Source: an uncultured Caryophanales bacterium
Lineage (GTDB): Bacteria; Bacillota_I; Bacilli_A; RF39; UBA660
Direction of reading: 5' to 3'
Assembly: GCA_946414975.1 (NCBI GenBank)
Contig: CAMKQS010000006.1
Span: 1 to 47,038 of the forward strand
Length of the DNA stretch: 47,038 nt
Made by a program: the position numbers and the translations under genes. Under the pieces are notes generated by a model. That model was not told where the DNA came from and did not search any database. It worked only from the letters and a program-made list of their open reading frames with translations. Shown here piece after piece: positions 1 through 8,696 of this stretch (position 1 is the stretch's first letter; each line of letters begins with the position of its first letter).

Positions 1-45
1 AACTGTCCAATTCCTACATTGACATTTTTGTCCAATTCCATATTA
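1..45. repeat. Two direct TGTCCAATTCC repeats at the window edge
   Basis: TGTCCAATTCC occurs at 4-14 and again at 29-39, each followed by a similar tail ending in ACATTT. Spaced short repeats of this kind occur inside the ends of some insertion sequences such as the IS21 family, so this could be the edge of an element lying left of the window. No transposase is visible, so the assignment is weak. Confidence 0.3.
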
Positions 46-84
46 ACATTTACAGCCTAGAAATTTATCTAGACTTTAGTGCAG

Positions 85-115
85 AAAAATAGGGCTCTAT
101 CCGAAAATAGACCCC
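85..115 (-). terminator. Intrinsic terminator after the Abi gene
   Basis: Read on the minus strand, GGGTCTAT and ATAGAGCCC form a stem with one bulged G around a TTTCGG loop, followed by TATTTTT. It lies about 70 bases past the stop codon of the Abi-family gene and is the likely end of its transcript. Confidence 0.6.
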
Positions 116-182
116 TTACAAAAATGTATTACCATTTTTTCCTTGCATAGATAATATAGCATATTTTTTTATCTATGTCAAA

Positions 183-1175
183 CTATTGATCCAAATTTTC
201 TTTATAGTTTTTTTCAACTATCTTATCAAAATATTCATAAATGGATTGCAATAGTCCATTATTATTATAGTATTTTCTATTAAGAATTATTCTTCCATAA
301 AACAATTTACTTAATTCATGCTTTACATTTTGTTTAACACCTACACTGCTTACTATCTCATTAAACAAATACAAAGTATAAGTAATTTGTCTGATTCTAG
401 AATTTCTTAATTTATTAGTTCTATTTTCTTTTCCTATTCCACATTTTTGCAAGTAATTAATAACTAATGTATCTGCTCTATATGGATTATCTTTTTTATC
501 AAGTTCTGATAGTACACAAGAATTATGAGCCACTGCATTTCTAAGTTTATTTACTTCTCTAAGAATAAATATGTATTTATTATCATCAAGATTATATTCA
601 GTTGTAAAAAAATCAAAAAAGTTTATTAGTTCTCCAAAAGTTATTATTTCTAAGAATTCCCATATTGGAATATTTTCAATTTTAGAATCACCGTCTATAT
701 CATATTTTGAAAATATTTTATTATAGTATTCATTTGTTACTTTCTTTCTAATACTGTCATGTACTCTTTTTGGATACTTTGTATCGTTGTAATCATGTTC
801 TAAATACAAATTTACTATATTATATCCATCTTCATCTTCTAATTCTTCAACTTTATTTAGTATTCTTATTTTCAAATAATGTTCTATATCAATTATCATT
901 TTAAATAATACAATTCGAGTTCGATAATCTATAATGGATAAATCTTTTAAATAAGCAAAATCTAAATCAATATATTTACCTGTTAAATCACCACATTGAT
1001 ATTTTGGAAAATTATTTTTATATGCAGTTACGTTGTAATAATTATTATTTTCTCTTAAATACTTTTCTGCCTCTTCCTCTGAATATTCTTCAAACTTAAT
1101 ATTTTTATTTTTTAAATATGGTACCATCTCAGATATTTTCATCATAGGCCTTAACTGATTAGAGTTTTTATCCAT
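183..1175 (-). CDS. Abi_2-family abortive infection protein (AbiD/AbiF-like, HEPN)
   Basis: A 330-residue protein of the Abi_2 family (AbiD/AbiF type), which stops phage growth by harming the infected cell. The N-terminal half has the family pattern of a Tyr-rich NYYNVTAY stretch followed by a DLDFAYLKDL segment and an IEHYLKIRIL helix. RNAVAH at about residues 212-217 matches the Rx4-6H catalytic signature of HEPN ribonucleases, so RNA cleavage is the likely activity; that is inference from the family. I chose the ATG at 1175, which has AAGGTG at a good distance, over the GTG three codons earlier, which would sit on the ribosome binding site. It is transcribed separately from the neighbouring restriction operon, with its own extended -10 and a terminator on each side. 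Confidence 0.82.
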   Translation of the reverse strand: MDKNSNQLRPMMKISEMVPYLKNKNIKFEEYSEEEAEKYLRENNNYYNVTAYKNNFPKYQCGDLTGKYIDLDFAYLKDLSIIDYRTRIVLFKMIIDIEHYLKIRILNKVEELEDEDGYNIVNLYLEHDYNDTKYPKRVHDSIRKKVTNEYYNKIFSKYDIDGDSKIENIPIWEFLEIITFGELINFFDFFTTEYNLDDNKYIFILREVNKLRNAVAHNSCVLSELDKKDNPYRADTLVINYLQKCGIGKENRTNKLRNSRIRQITYTLYLFNEIVSSVGVKQNVKHELSKLFYGRIILNRKYYNNNGLLQSIYEYFDKIVEKNYKENLDQ

Positions 1176-1202
1176 GTACTTCACCTTCTTTATGTAATTA
1201 CT

Positions 1203-1211
1203 ATTATAACA
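1203..1211 (-). promoter_or_regulatory. Extended -10 promoter element for the Abi gene
   Basis: The minus strand reads TGTTATAAT, a perfect TATAAT preceded by TGn, about 28 bases upstream of the chosen ATG. There is no good -35 at 17 bases, as is usual for extended -10 promoters. Confidence 0.5.
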
Positions 1212-1242
1212 TATATAGCTTTAAAAATAAGTGTTTTATAAA

Positions 1243-1267
1243 TAAAAACCCAGAATTATTTTTCTGG
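1243..1267 (-). terminator. Terminator closing the hsd operon
   Basis: CCAGAA and TTCTGG pair around an AAATAA loop on the minus strand, followed by GTTTTTATTT. The stem includes the last codons and stop of the hydrolase gene, so it ends the abrB-hsdMSR-DUF262-hydrolase transcript. Confidence 0.7.
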
Positions 1268-1876
1268 ATTTATTTGAAATAAATACTTTTCAGGTATCTG
1301 TTGGAAATCTTCTTCACTTTTACTAAAATGATGATCTTGGCCTTCTTCTATAAATACCTTTATTTTATCATTTTCTATACTTTTTAATAATTCTACATAT
1401 CCTATAGATTGATCATATTCTCCATATATAAAGTTTATGCTTTCTCCTTTAAATGATAAAGCTCCTTCTTTAGTTTTATGTAAGTTATACATTAGTGGTC
1501 CATTAACAAGGGCCATTCTTTTTATTCTAGGATACTTTACTCCAAACCAAGCTCCTATAAGTGCTCCATTAGAATATCCTAAATAGTATATTTTATAATC
1601 ATCAAATCTCTTGGCATAATCTTCTATAATTACCATTGCATTATCTAACGGATTATTACCATCAAATGGATTTGAAGAGCATATTACAGAGCATCCATAT
1701 TTTTGATTTAATCTCTTAGCCATTTTTATATATTTATTTTGATATCCGTATAGAGAACCATTCTGTCCTGCTTTAATAAAAACAATTATATTATTTCCTT
1801 CAACAATACCATAATCAATAATTGCAATATCTTCGAACTTATTATGTATCTCTTTATCAAATTTCAATTCTTGCAT
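1256..1876 (-). CDS. Alpha/beta hydrolase at the end of the restriction operon
   Basis: A 206-residue cytoplasmic alpha/beta-hydrolase-fold protein. The nucleophile elbow is GYSNGA (Ser about 102), the acid is probably Asp in YGEYDQS (about 155), and the catalytic His lies in GQDHHF (about 182-183), so the triad looks complete. The substrate is unknown; general relatives are esterases, lipases and acyl-peptide hydrolases. I start it at ATG 1876, one base past the stop of the DUF262 gene, with AGAAGAG upstream; the longer reading begins with a TTG inside the DUF262 gene. The tight coupling suggests it is made together with the defence proteins. A role as a defence effector is inference only. 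Confidence 0.7.
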   Translation of the reverse strand: MQELKFDKEIHNKFEDIAIIDYGIVEGNNIIVFIKAGQNGSLYGYQNKYIKMAKRLNQKYGCSVICSSNPFDGNNPLDNAMVIIEDYAKRFDDYKIYYLGYSNGALIGAWFGVKYPRIKRMALVNGPLMYNLHKTKEGALSFKGESINFIYGEYDQSIGYVELLKSIENDKIKVFIEEGQDHHFSKSEEDFQQIPEKYLFQINPEK

Positions 1877-1877
1877 G

Positions 1878-3968
1878 CTACTCTTCTGAATTATCAACAG
1901 TTTCTAAGTTAAAGCTATAATAATTCTTTAATACATTAATAAATTCATTTGTATCATTCTTTTGACAAATACTTCTAACATAAATGTTCATGCCGTTGGC
2001 TTCAACTTTTGTATATGAATAATTATCAAGTAATTCATTTTTTTCATTAATTATTAATTCATGAGAATACATTTTAAAGTTTCTAATATCTTCTGGAATA
2101 TCTATATATTTTTTTATATTATTATCAACTATATAATCTTGAATTAGTGCTCTTACTAATTTTGCATTATCGTAGTAAACATTTTTATATAACCATTTAG
2201 ACTTTCCAGTTTTGCCACCTGTAGATTCTTCTGGTAATTTTAAATTAATATCTTCTCTACTAATTTCTAACATCTCTTCTATTTTAGATATTAAATATTT
2301 TTTTCTTTTTAAAATTTGATTAATATTCCATGTTCTATTTCCTGAATCATAATATTCAATAATCTTTCTTGTAAATTCAAATGATGTAATTCCTGACTTA
2401 TTATTTCCTTCTTCGTCTTGGCCTTTATATATTCTGATTTTTCTATCAAATCCACAATTAAGTGCTTCTTCATTCTTAATATCTTGAAGCAATGCCATAT
2501 TACCTAATCCATTTATTTCAGGTAATACTTCTTCATCCTTAATGTAATTCCATTCATCATTTTGCTTATAAGCTCTTGGTAAGATGTGATCCATATGTAA
2601 TGTATTATCTAAAGAATAAAAACTCTTATCTGTTTTTTCTCTAATTTCATACTCTAAAGATAACATCAATGGTTTTAAGAATTTTTCGTTATAAACATCA
2701 TTGTCTAATGCATCATATACTTTTGCATACATTCTTCTTGATATTATTGTTCTATTTAAATCTTCTTTTATCTCATCGATACTATTTCCATTAACGATTG
2801 ATTCAATTAATTTAAATGAAGTCTGTTTTATTTGGTTTAATGTACAACCTGCAGTTAATGAGATATAGAAAAATCTTCTAATTTCTTTAAATAATTTATC
2901 CTTTTCTGGATAATTTACTTGGTATGCACTTGTTAATGCAGTCATAACATAGAATTTCCATGGTATATATCTTAAACTTAATATTACTGGATTATTTGAC
3001 TCATAAACTTTCTTTAATGATTCTGAGAAACTATGAAGTTCTGCTACTAATTCATATACATCACTTCTTTGAATAATATCTCTTAATTCATCTACTACTT
3101 GTCTTTTAGGATTTGATTTTAATTTATAATATTCATAGAATACTACAAAGTCATCAATTTTAAATCCATATTGTTTAGATAAGTCTTCAATATTTTTCCA
3201 GTTATTGTTGAATATTTGTTTTCCCGTTTCATCATCTTGCTCATATTTTCCTATTATATATGATTTTACTATATCAGATGGTGATAATTCTAATCCTCTA
3301 TCATTTAATACTTGGAATAGTTTAATAGCGAATGATTGATTAGTACATTCTATTTTAATAATGTTTGTAGAATAGAATATATAATTTACAAATTCATCTA
3401 ATTCTGTTTCATTTAACTCAGATAATTTCTTATAAAAGAATACTGCTGAATTAATATATTTATATTGTGGATCATCAAGTTTTAATTCTTTCTTTGTTGG
3501 TTCATCAATATCTGCAAATGACTCACAATTAATTATTAAATCATTAAATATAGAATCATATTTAGGATCAGTTTGTAATTGTAATCTATTTTTCCTTCCC
3601 TGGAATAAAATACAATTTTGAATTTTATCTTTATCAGCAACAAATATTTCATCACTATTTTTATTTATTTCTGGAAAGTCTTTTACTAATACATTCATTA
3701 ATATCATTAATGTCGTAATTCTTTGTTGTCCATCTATTAATTCAAAATATCCTTTACCATCATTAACGACTACTATTGATCCTAAGAAATAGCAATCATT
3801 ATCAACAGTTTTATTTTGATAAGCTTCATATAAATCATTCCAAAGTGCATCTAACTGATCATTTGTCCAACTATATTGTCTTTGATAATTAGGTATCTTA
3901 TAAATGCCATCACATGAAAAGATTTCACTTATGGTTTGGTTTATTGGTTTAAACGTGTCTACTGCCAT
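1878..3968 (-). CDS. DUF262/DUF1524 protein, GmrSD-like type IV restriction candidate
   Basis: A 696-residue protein with the two-part layout of GmrSD/BrxU-type enzymes, which cut modified (for example glucosylated) phage DNA using NTP. The N-terminal DUF262 domain shows IPNYQRQYSW near residue 25 and the signature DGQQR at 79-83, part of the ParB/Srx-like nucleotide-binding fold. The C-terminal DUF1524 HNH-like nuclease has HMDHILPRAY near residue 457 followed by NGLGNMALL, giving the His and Asn residues expected of the motif. It starts two bases after the hsdR stop, using a GAGGTG ribosome binding site inside the hsdR end. This suggests a type IV activity co-expressed with type I restriction, covering both unmodified and modified invaders. 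The target modification cannot be read from sequence. Confidence 0.85.
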   Translation of the reverse strand: MAVDTFKPINQTISEIFSCDGIYKIPNYQRQYSWTNDQLDALWNDLYEAYQNKTVDNDCYFLGSIVVVNDGKGYFELIDGQQRITTLMILMNVLVKDFPEINKNSDEIFVADKDKIQNCILFQGRKNRLQLQTDPKYDSIFNDLIINCESFADIDEPTKKELKLDDPQYKYINSAVFFYKKLSELNETELDEFVNYIFYSTNIIKIECTNQSFAIKLFQVLNDRGLELSPSDIVKSYIIGKYEQDDETGKQIFNNNWKNIEDLSKQYGFKIDDFVVFYEYYKLKSNPKRQVVDELRDIIQRSDVYELVAELHSFSESLKKVYESNNPVILSLRYIPWKFYVMTALTSAYQVNYPEKDKLFKEIRRFFYISLTAGCTLNQIKQTSFKLIESIVNGNSIDEIKEDLNRTIISRRMYAKVYDALDNDVYNEKFLKPLMLSLEYEIREKTDKSFYSLDNTLHMDHILPRAYKQNDEWNYIKDEEVLPEINGLGNMALLQDIKNEEALNCGFDRKIRIYKGQDEEGNNKSGITSFEFTRKIIEYYDSGNRTWNINQILKRKKYLISKIEEMLEISREDINLKLPEESTGGKTGKSKWLYKNVYYDNAKLVRALIQDYIVDNNIKKYIDIPEDIRNFKMYSHELIINEKNELLDNYSYTKVEANGMNIYVRSICQKNDTNEFINVLKNYYSFNLETVDNSEE

Positions 3969-3970
3969 TA

Positions 3971-6900
3971 TTACACCTCAAATTTCTTTAATTCTTCAAC
4001 TAATTTATTATATCGAGTTTTTGTATCTTCATTTTTTCCGCAATATTCTCTTGGTATTTCTTCATTTGGTTCATAGTTAACAATTATATTATACAAATCA
4101 AATTGATCTCTTGTTAAGTCAATGTAATGTCCATCAATTTTGTTAAAATAATGTGTCCCACCACCATTTATCTTAATTCTGTGAATTGTTCCGCCGAAAA
4201 TGTCATTTACTACCATTGCGGTAATAGCACATTGTCCATATGTTGGATCACTATCATTAACATAATCTGATTGTGCTGATGGATATGCAGTATCTTTTGA
4301 ATAACATAGTAATAATTTTTCAAACAAGTCATCTAATGTTTCTATTGAAGGATAAATATTATTTACTTTTGGCATATATCCATACTCATAGCCATAGTAA
4401 GTGATTTCTCTTCCACTCTTTGTATAAAATCTTCTGGTTCTTTCAGCATTTTTCTTCTTTAGTGACTTATAAATATCTTCCATATAAATACCAAGTACTC
4501 TTCTCTTTACATCTTCATCATTTAAAAGAAGTTTATATAGATCTGTATTATGTTCATATCCAGATATTAATGCATCATCAACACTTTTATAATATGGAAA
4601 TTTAAAATTATCATACTCATTTATTAACGCACTGTTTTGAAGATCTTCGTTATGAAGCAAAATATCTTTAATTTGATTTAATGATGTTGCTGCTAAATTA
4701 GAATCAATATGAATGCCTTTTTCAAGATTTATTTCTTCTATTATTTCATCTAACTTTCGCTTTTGTTCAATGATAAGTGAAACAGGTCGTGGTGTTCCGT
4801 ACTTAACTTCTGGTTCAGCTACTACAGTAGGTGTTCCAAAATCTATAATGTATTCTCCTGTTTTCTTTTGTTCAATATTTGAAATATTAATTGCACCTAC
4901 AACACTAAAGTCTACTTTTATTCCTGTGACATCTAATTCTTTATATAACACAGATAAATAGTTATATTTTTTATGTAGATCAACATCTTCAAACACTGTT
5001 GCTTGTATTAAGAATCTATAAGTTTTATTAAAACTTGCTATGTTCTTTTTAATTTCTAATTGAGTCTTTAAATCTTTCTTTTTAATTTTTTGAAGAGATC
5101 TATCAACTAAGCTTTCCATTTTTATTCTATCAGCTGTACTTTTAGCTTTTTTATCTTTGTAAGCTATTCTATTAAACTCTTCAACATCAGCAAAATCCAT
5201 AAAATTATATGAATCAACTACATTAATTAAATCATAAATAGCTTCTGGATCGATACTTTCGGATAGAATTGTTCCATTATAATATGGCTCAAAAGATTGC
5301 TTTATATCATTATAATCATTTTTAAAGTCTAATATAAAAGTCTTTTTGTCATATGGTGGACAAATTCTATTTAATCTTGATAATGTTTGTACTGCTGCAA
5401 TACCTTTCAATTTTTTATCAACATACATAGCTACTAATTTTGGTTGATCAAAACCCGTTTGATATTTATTTGCAACCAATAATACTTGATAATCATCCTT
5501 ATCAAATTCATCTCTTAAATCTTTTTCTGGTATTTTATTTATTCCAACTTCAGAGTATTCGCTACCATCTACTGTTACTTTGCCAGAAAAGGCTACTAAA
5601 GCTTTTATATCATTATAATTATGTTCTTCTATATATCTTTCAAAAGCTAATTTATATCTTACTGCAGCTTCTCTTGATGATGTTACAACCATTGCTTTAG
5701 CTTTGCCACCAAGTTCTCTCATTATACAATTTCTAAAATGTTCAATTATAATTTCAACTTTTTGACCTATATTGTGCGGATCCAAATCAACTAACCAATT
5801 AATTTTCTTTTTTACAAAGCTTTTAAATACATCTGGATTATCTTCTATTCTTTTAGACACCTCATAGAATGTCTTATATGTTGTATAGTTAGTTAGAACA
5901 TCTAATATAAACTCTTCTTCAATAGCTTGTTTCATTCCATAAATATGAAATGGTGATGGTTTTCCATCTGCATTAGGTATACCAAATAATTGCAAAGTTT
6001 GTTTTTTAGGTGTCGCAGTAAATGCAATCATAGAAATGTTATTTTGTTTGCCACACTTATTAATTTCTTCAATCATTTGATCTTCTATTGATTCAATTTC
6101 TTCTTCGGCTTCTTCAGACAATACTGTGGTAACTGCTGCCATATTTTTCCCTGATGTTGAAGAATGTGCCTCATCAATTATAATAGCAAAACTTTTGTCA
6201 GTTATATTTTTAGTTTCATCTAAAATGTATCTAAATTTTTGAATAGTAGAAACTATAATTTTATAATTATGTTTAATAGCATCTGCTAGATCAGCTGAAC
6301 TACAATCTTCATCCATAACTTTAATTAAGCTTGGATCGTGATCTAAAGTTTTTATAGCATTTTGTAATTGTTGATCAACTACAATTCTATCTGTAATTAT
6401 TAGTACAGAGTCAAATATATTTTTCTCATTTGTATCATGCAAGCATTGTAATCTATATGCAAGCCAAGCTATTGTTTTTGTCTTACCTGATCCTGCACTA
6501 TGTTCAATTAAATAATTTTTTCTGCTTCTATTTACCTTAAAATCATCTAACAGTTTTCTGATTGCATCCAATTGATGATATCTTGGAAAAATCAAGCTTT
6601 CTTTTACTTTAAGTTTTCCTGTGTTTGGATCTTCTGTTTCTTCTTTTTCAACAAAGATAAAGTTTTTTATTAAATACAATAGTGTATCCTTTGTTAAAAT
6701 ATCTTCCCACATATAAGAAACATTTAATCCATTATCATTATGTGGGTTTCCTTTTCCTCCATCTTCAGTTCCTTTATTAAATGGTAAGAAGAACGATGAT
6801 TTTCCTTTTAATTCTGTACACATGTATACTTCTTTAGTATCCATTGCAAAATTAACTAATGCGCCATTTTTAAATGATAGTAATCTTGTAGTATAATCTC

Positions 6901-7429
6901 TATCATTTTTATATTGTTCTATCGCATCTTCATAGTTTTGACCAGACTGATTACTCTTTAATTCGATAGTAATAATTGCAATACCATTTAAGAATAATAC
7001 TAAATCTATTCTTTCTCCTTCCTTATGGTATACTTCTTCCATTACCGAGAAAATATTACTGTTATATTTTTCCATTAATTCATCAGAGAATGTTGTTGCA
7101 GGCTTATCATACATCAAATCAATATGTGTTGTATTATCAAAATAAACACCGTTTTTAAGTTTACTAATTAAACTACTATCTCTTTTAGTAATATCTTCAT
7201 TAATTCTTTTTATAATTAATTCATCTGCATTTGGATATAAACTTCTTATGTATTCAATTGTTTCAGGTTGAGTGACTTCAATAAACTTTATTAATAATTC
7301 AGTATCCATAGCATATAATGGATTATATTTATTTTCAGAATATTTTCTTTCAATATACCCATTCTCTTTTACCAAAAAATCAATAATAAACCTTTGGTAT
7401 TCTTCTCTTTCTTTAAAGAAATTATCCAT
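3971..7429 (-). CDS. hsdR: Type I restriction enzyme R subunit HsdR with C-terminal YunG-like domain
   Basis: The motor and nuclease subunit of a type I restriction-modification complex, 1152 residues. The N-terminal RecB-like nuclease shows D142 and the E156-x-K158 motif in TIELKSNQ. The SF2 helicase follows, with Walker A SAGSGKT at about 311-317, DEAH in IIDEAHSS near 418, FTATP, and a late motif QTLSRLNR. The last ~110 residues do not look like HsdR. They contain PTYGQCAITA, then GGTIHRIKINGGGTHYFN, then IDLTRDQF, the pattern of the YunG family, which is normally a small separate protein. The gene overlaps hsdS by 8 bases and is followed two bases later by the DUF262 gene. The extra domain is unusual and may tune or guard the nuclease (inference). 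Confidence 0.92.
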   Translation of the reverse strand: MDNFFKEREEYQRFIIDFLVKENGYIERKYSENKYNPLYAMDTELLIKFIEVTQPETIEYIRSLYPNADELIIKRINEDITKRDSSLISKLKNGVYFDNTTHIDLMYDKPATTFSDELMEKYNSNIFSVMEEVYHKEGERIDLVLFLNGIAIITIELKSNQSGQNYEDAIEQYKNDRDYTTRLLSFKNGALVNFAMDTKEVYMCTELKGKSSFFLPFNKGTEDGGKGNPHNDNGLNVSYMWEDILTKDTLLYLIKNFIFVEKEETEDPNTGKLKVKESLIFPRYHQLDAIRKLLDDFKVNRSRKNYLIEHSAGSGKTKTIAWLAYRLQCLHDTNEKNIFDSVLIITDRIVVDQQLQNAIKTLDHDPSLIKVMDEDCSSADLADAIKHNYKIIVSTIQKFRYILDETKNITDKSFAIIIDEAHSSTSGKNMAAVTTVLSEEAEEEIESIEDQMIEEINKCGKQNNISMIAFTATPKKQTLQLFGIPNADGKPSPFHIYGMKQAIEEEFILDVLTNYTTYKTFYEVSKRIEDNPDVFKSFVKKKINWLVDLDPHNIGQKVEIIIEHFRNCIMRELGGKAKAMVVTSSREAAVRYKLAFERYIEEHNYNDIKALVAFSGKVTVDGSEYSEVGINKIPEKDLRDEFDKDDYQVLLVANKYQTGFDQPKLVAMYVDKKLKGIAAVQTLSRLNRICPPYDKKTFILDFKNDYNDIKQSFEPYYNGTILSESIDPEAIYDLINVVDSYNFMDFADVEEFNRIAYKDKKAKSTADRIKMESLVDRSLQKIKKKDLKTQLEIKKNIASFNKTYRFLIQATVFEDVDLHKKYNYLSVLYKELDVTGIKVDFSVVGAINISNIEQKKTGEYIIDFGTPTVVAEPEVKYGTPRPVSLIIEQKRKLDEIIEEINLEKGIHIDSNLAATSLNQIKDILLHNEDLQNSALINEYDNFKFPYYKSVDDALISGYEHNTDLYKLLLNDEDVKRRVLGIYMEDIYKSLKKKNAERTRRFYTKSGREITYYGYEYGYMPKVNNIYPSIETLDDLFEKLLLCYSKDTAYPSAQSDYVNDSDPTYGQCAITAMVVNDIFGGTIHRIKINGGGTHYFNKIDGHYIDLTRDQFDLYNIIVNYEPNEEIPREYCGKNEDTKTRYNKLVEELKKFEV

Positions 7430-8693
7430 ATAATTCTTCAGCTCCTTCCACTCTCTTCTTTCCAGTTACATATTCATATATAACTGATTTTTTGTATTGT
7501 TCCATTTGTTGAATTTGCTTCTTCTTATATTCTAAAATATTATCGATTTTGGAACATTTTTCTTCAAGATATTTAACTATTAATTTTTGTTCTTCCAATG
7601 GGAATAAAGTCATTTCTATCATTTTAAAAGATGAATGTGACAAATCTGGTTGAGCAGAACCCCATGCAAGTAAATTTGCATATGCAAAAAAAGCGTCACT
7701 TTTTAATGTCCAGTATAAATAATCTCGCGTTAATTGATTTTCGTTTTTAGGAAAAACCCTAAAACAATTATTATGTACTACTCCTTCCTTATTTCTAAAA
7801 ACTAATCCTACTTGACCTGTTCTTGTATAAATAATATCTTCTTTCTGAGCAATATATTGCTTTGGAGTTTTTTCACTCATAAATACTTCTTTTGTTCCAG
7901 CGTTCATATCAGCAATTCTAAGTAAAGCAACAGAAGTTTCTACATTTGACATCAAATGATTTGACTGAGCATTTATTGCTAATCCTTGTTTTAAATCGAC
8001 GAGTCTTCCTATTTTTAGCTTTTTTCCATTTATATTTGGCGTAATTCCGTTAGTAACTTTTGTATTAATTATGGATTTTTTGTAATTTTCAAGGATTTCT
8101 ACTTGATTATTAAGATTTGCAATAATCAACTCTATATCATGAACTTTATTATCAAGAAAATCTGATATTAATTTTTGTTCCCTTCGTGGAGGTAATGGAA
8201 TATAAACATTTCCAAGATTCGTCCTACTTATTCTTTGCATAGTAGCGCCATTAGAATAATCCTCTACTGATTTATGATATCCATCTGTCTGAGTAACATA
8301 ACATATATATTTCTTGTCTTCATCTGTTCTTAAAATAACATTATCAACAGCAATTATACATTTTTCTTCATAGTTTGGAAGTATACAACTTCTTCCATAA
8401 GGAGAATTTAATCTCGAGAAAATTAAGTCGCCAGGATAAGCATATTTACATTTTAACTTACGAAAGGTTTCTTCACTTATAAATCCAGATCCCTGCTCTT
8501 TAAATACTCCATCGCCAATGTTTCCAGTTGTATAGTATCTAATTCCATCATCAGTTATATATTGAGAATCTATCCAATCTCCATCTAAAAAAGAGTTTTC
8601 TTCACTATTTTTTAAATATTTAATTTTTTTTATAATCCAATTTTTAGGTATATTTCCTATCCATTCTATTCCACTATATTTCATATTAGACAC
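7422..8693 (-). CDS. hsdS: Type I restriction specificity subunit HsdS
   Basis: The 423-residue subunit that sets the DNA target of the HsdM and HsdR complexes. It has two target recognition domains. The first starts with IEWIGNIPKNW and ends in the conserved spacer LPPRREQKLISDFLD with a coiled-coil helix to about residue 205; the second ends in FPLEEQKLIVKYLEEKCSKID near 385 with a second helix. Each half reads as complete, so the recognition site is probably bipartite. The start is a GTG at 8693 with AAGGAGG eight bases upstream; the next ATG is too far from that site. The stop overlaps the start of hsdR. I see no second hsdS copy or inverted repeats that would indicate phase variation. 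Confidence 0.92.
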   Translation of the reverse strand: MSNMKYSGIEWIGNIPKNWIIKKIKYLKNSEENSFLDGDWIDSQYITDDGIRYYTTGNIGDGVFKEQGSGFISEETFRKLKCKYAYPGDLIFSRLNSPYGRSCILPNYEEKCIIAVDNVILRTDEDKKYICYVTQTDGYHKSVEDYSNGATMQRISRTNLGNVYIPLPPRREQKLISDFLDNKVHDIELIIANLNNQVEILENYKKSIINTKVTNGITPNINGKKLKIGRLVDLKQGLAINAQSNHLMSNVETSVALLRIADMNAGTKEVFMSEKTPKQYIAQKEDIIYTRTGQVGLVFRNKEGVVHNNCFRVFPKNENQLTRDYLYWTLKSDAFFAYANLLAWGSAQPDLSHSSFKMIEMTLFPLEEQKLIVKYLEEKCSKIDNILEYKKKQIQQMEQYKKSVIYEYVTGKKRVEGAEELYG

Positions 8694-8696
8694 AGA

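Noticed and set aside
4420..7158. Several plus-strand frames inside hsdR
   Set aside because: They are shadows of a strongly supported gene on the other strand, with repetitive Tyr, Leu and Phe content and no ribosome binding sites.
7422..8693. Phase-variable hsdS inversion
   Set aside because: No partner hsdS fragment, inverted repeats or recombinase gene is present near the type I operon.
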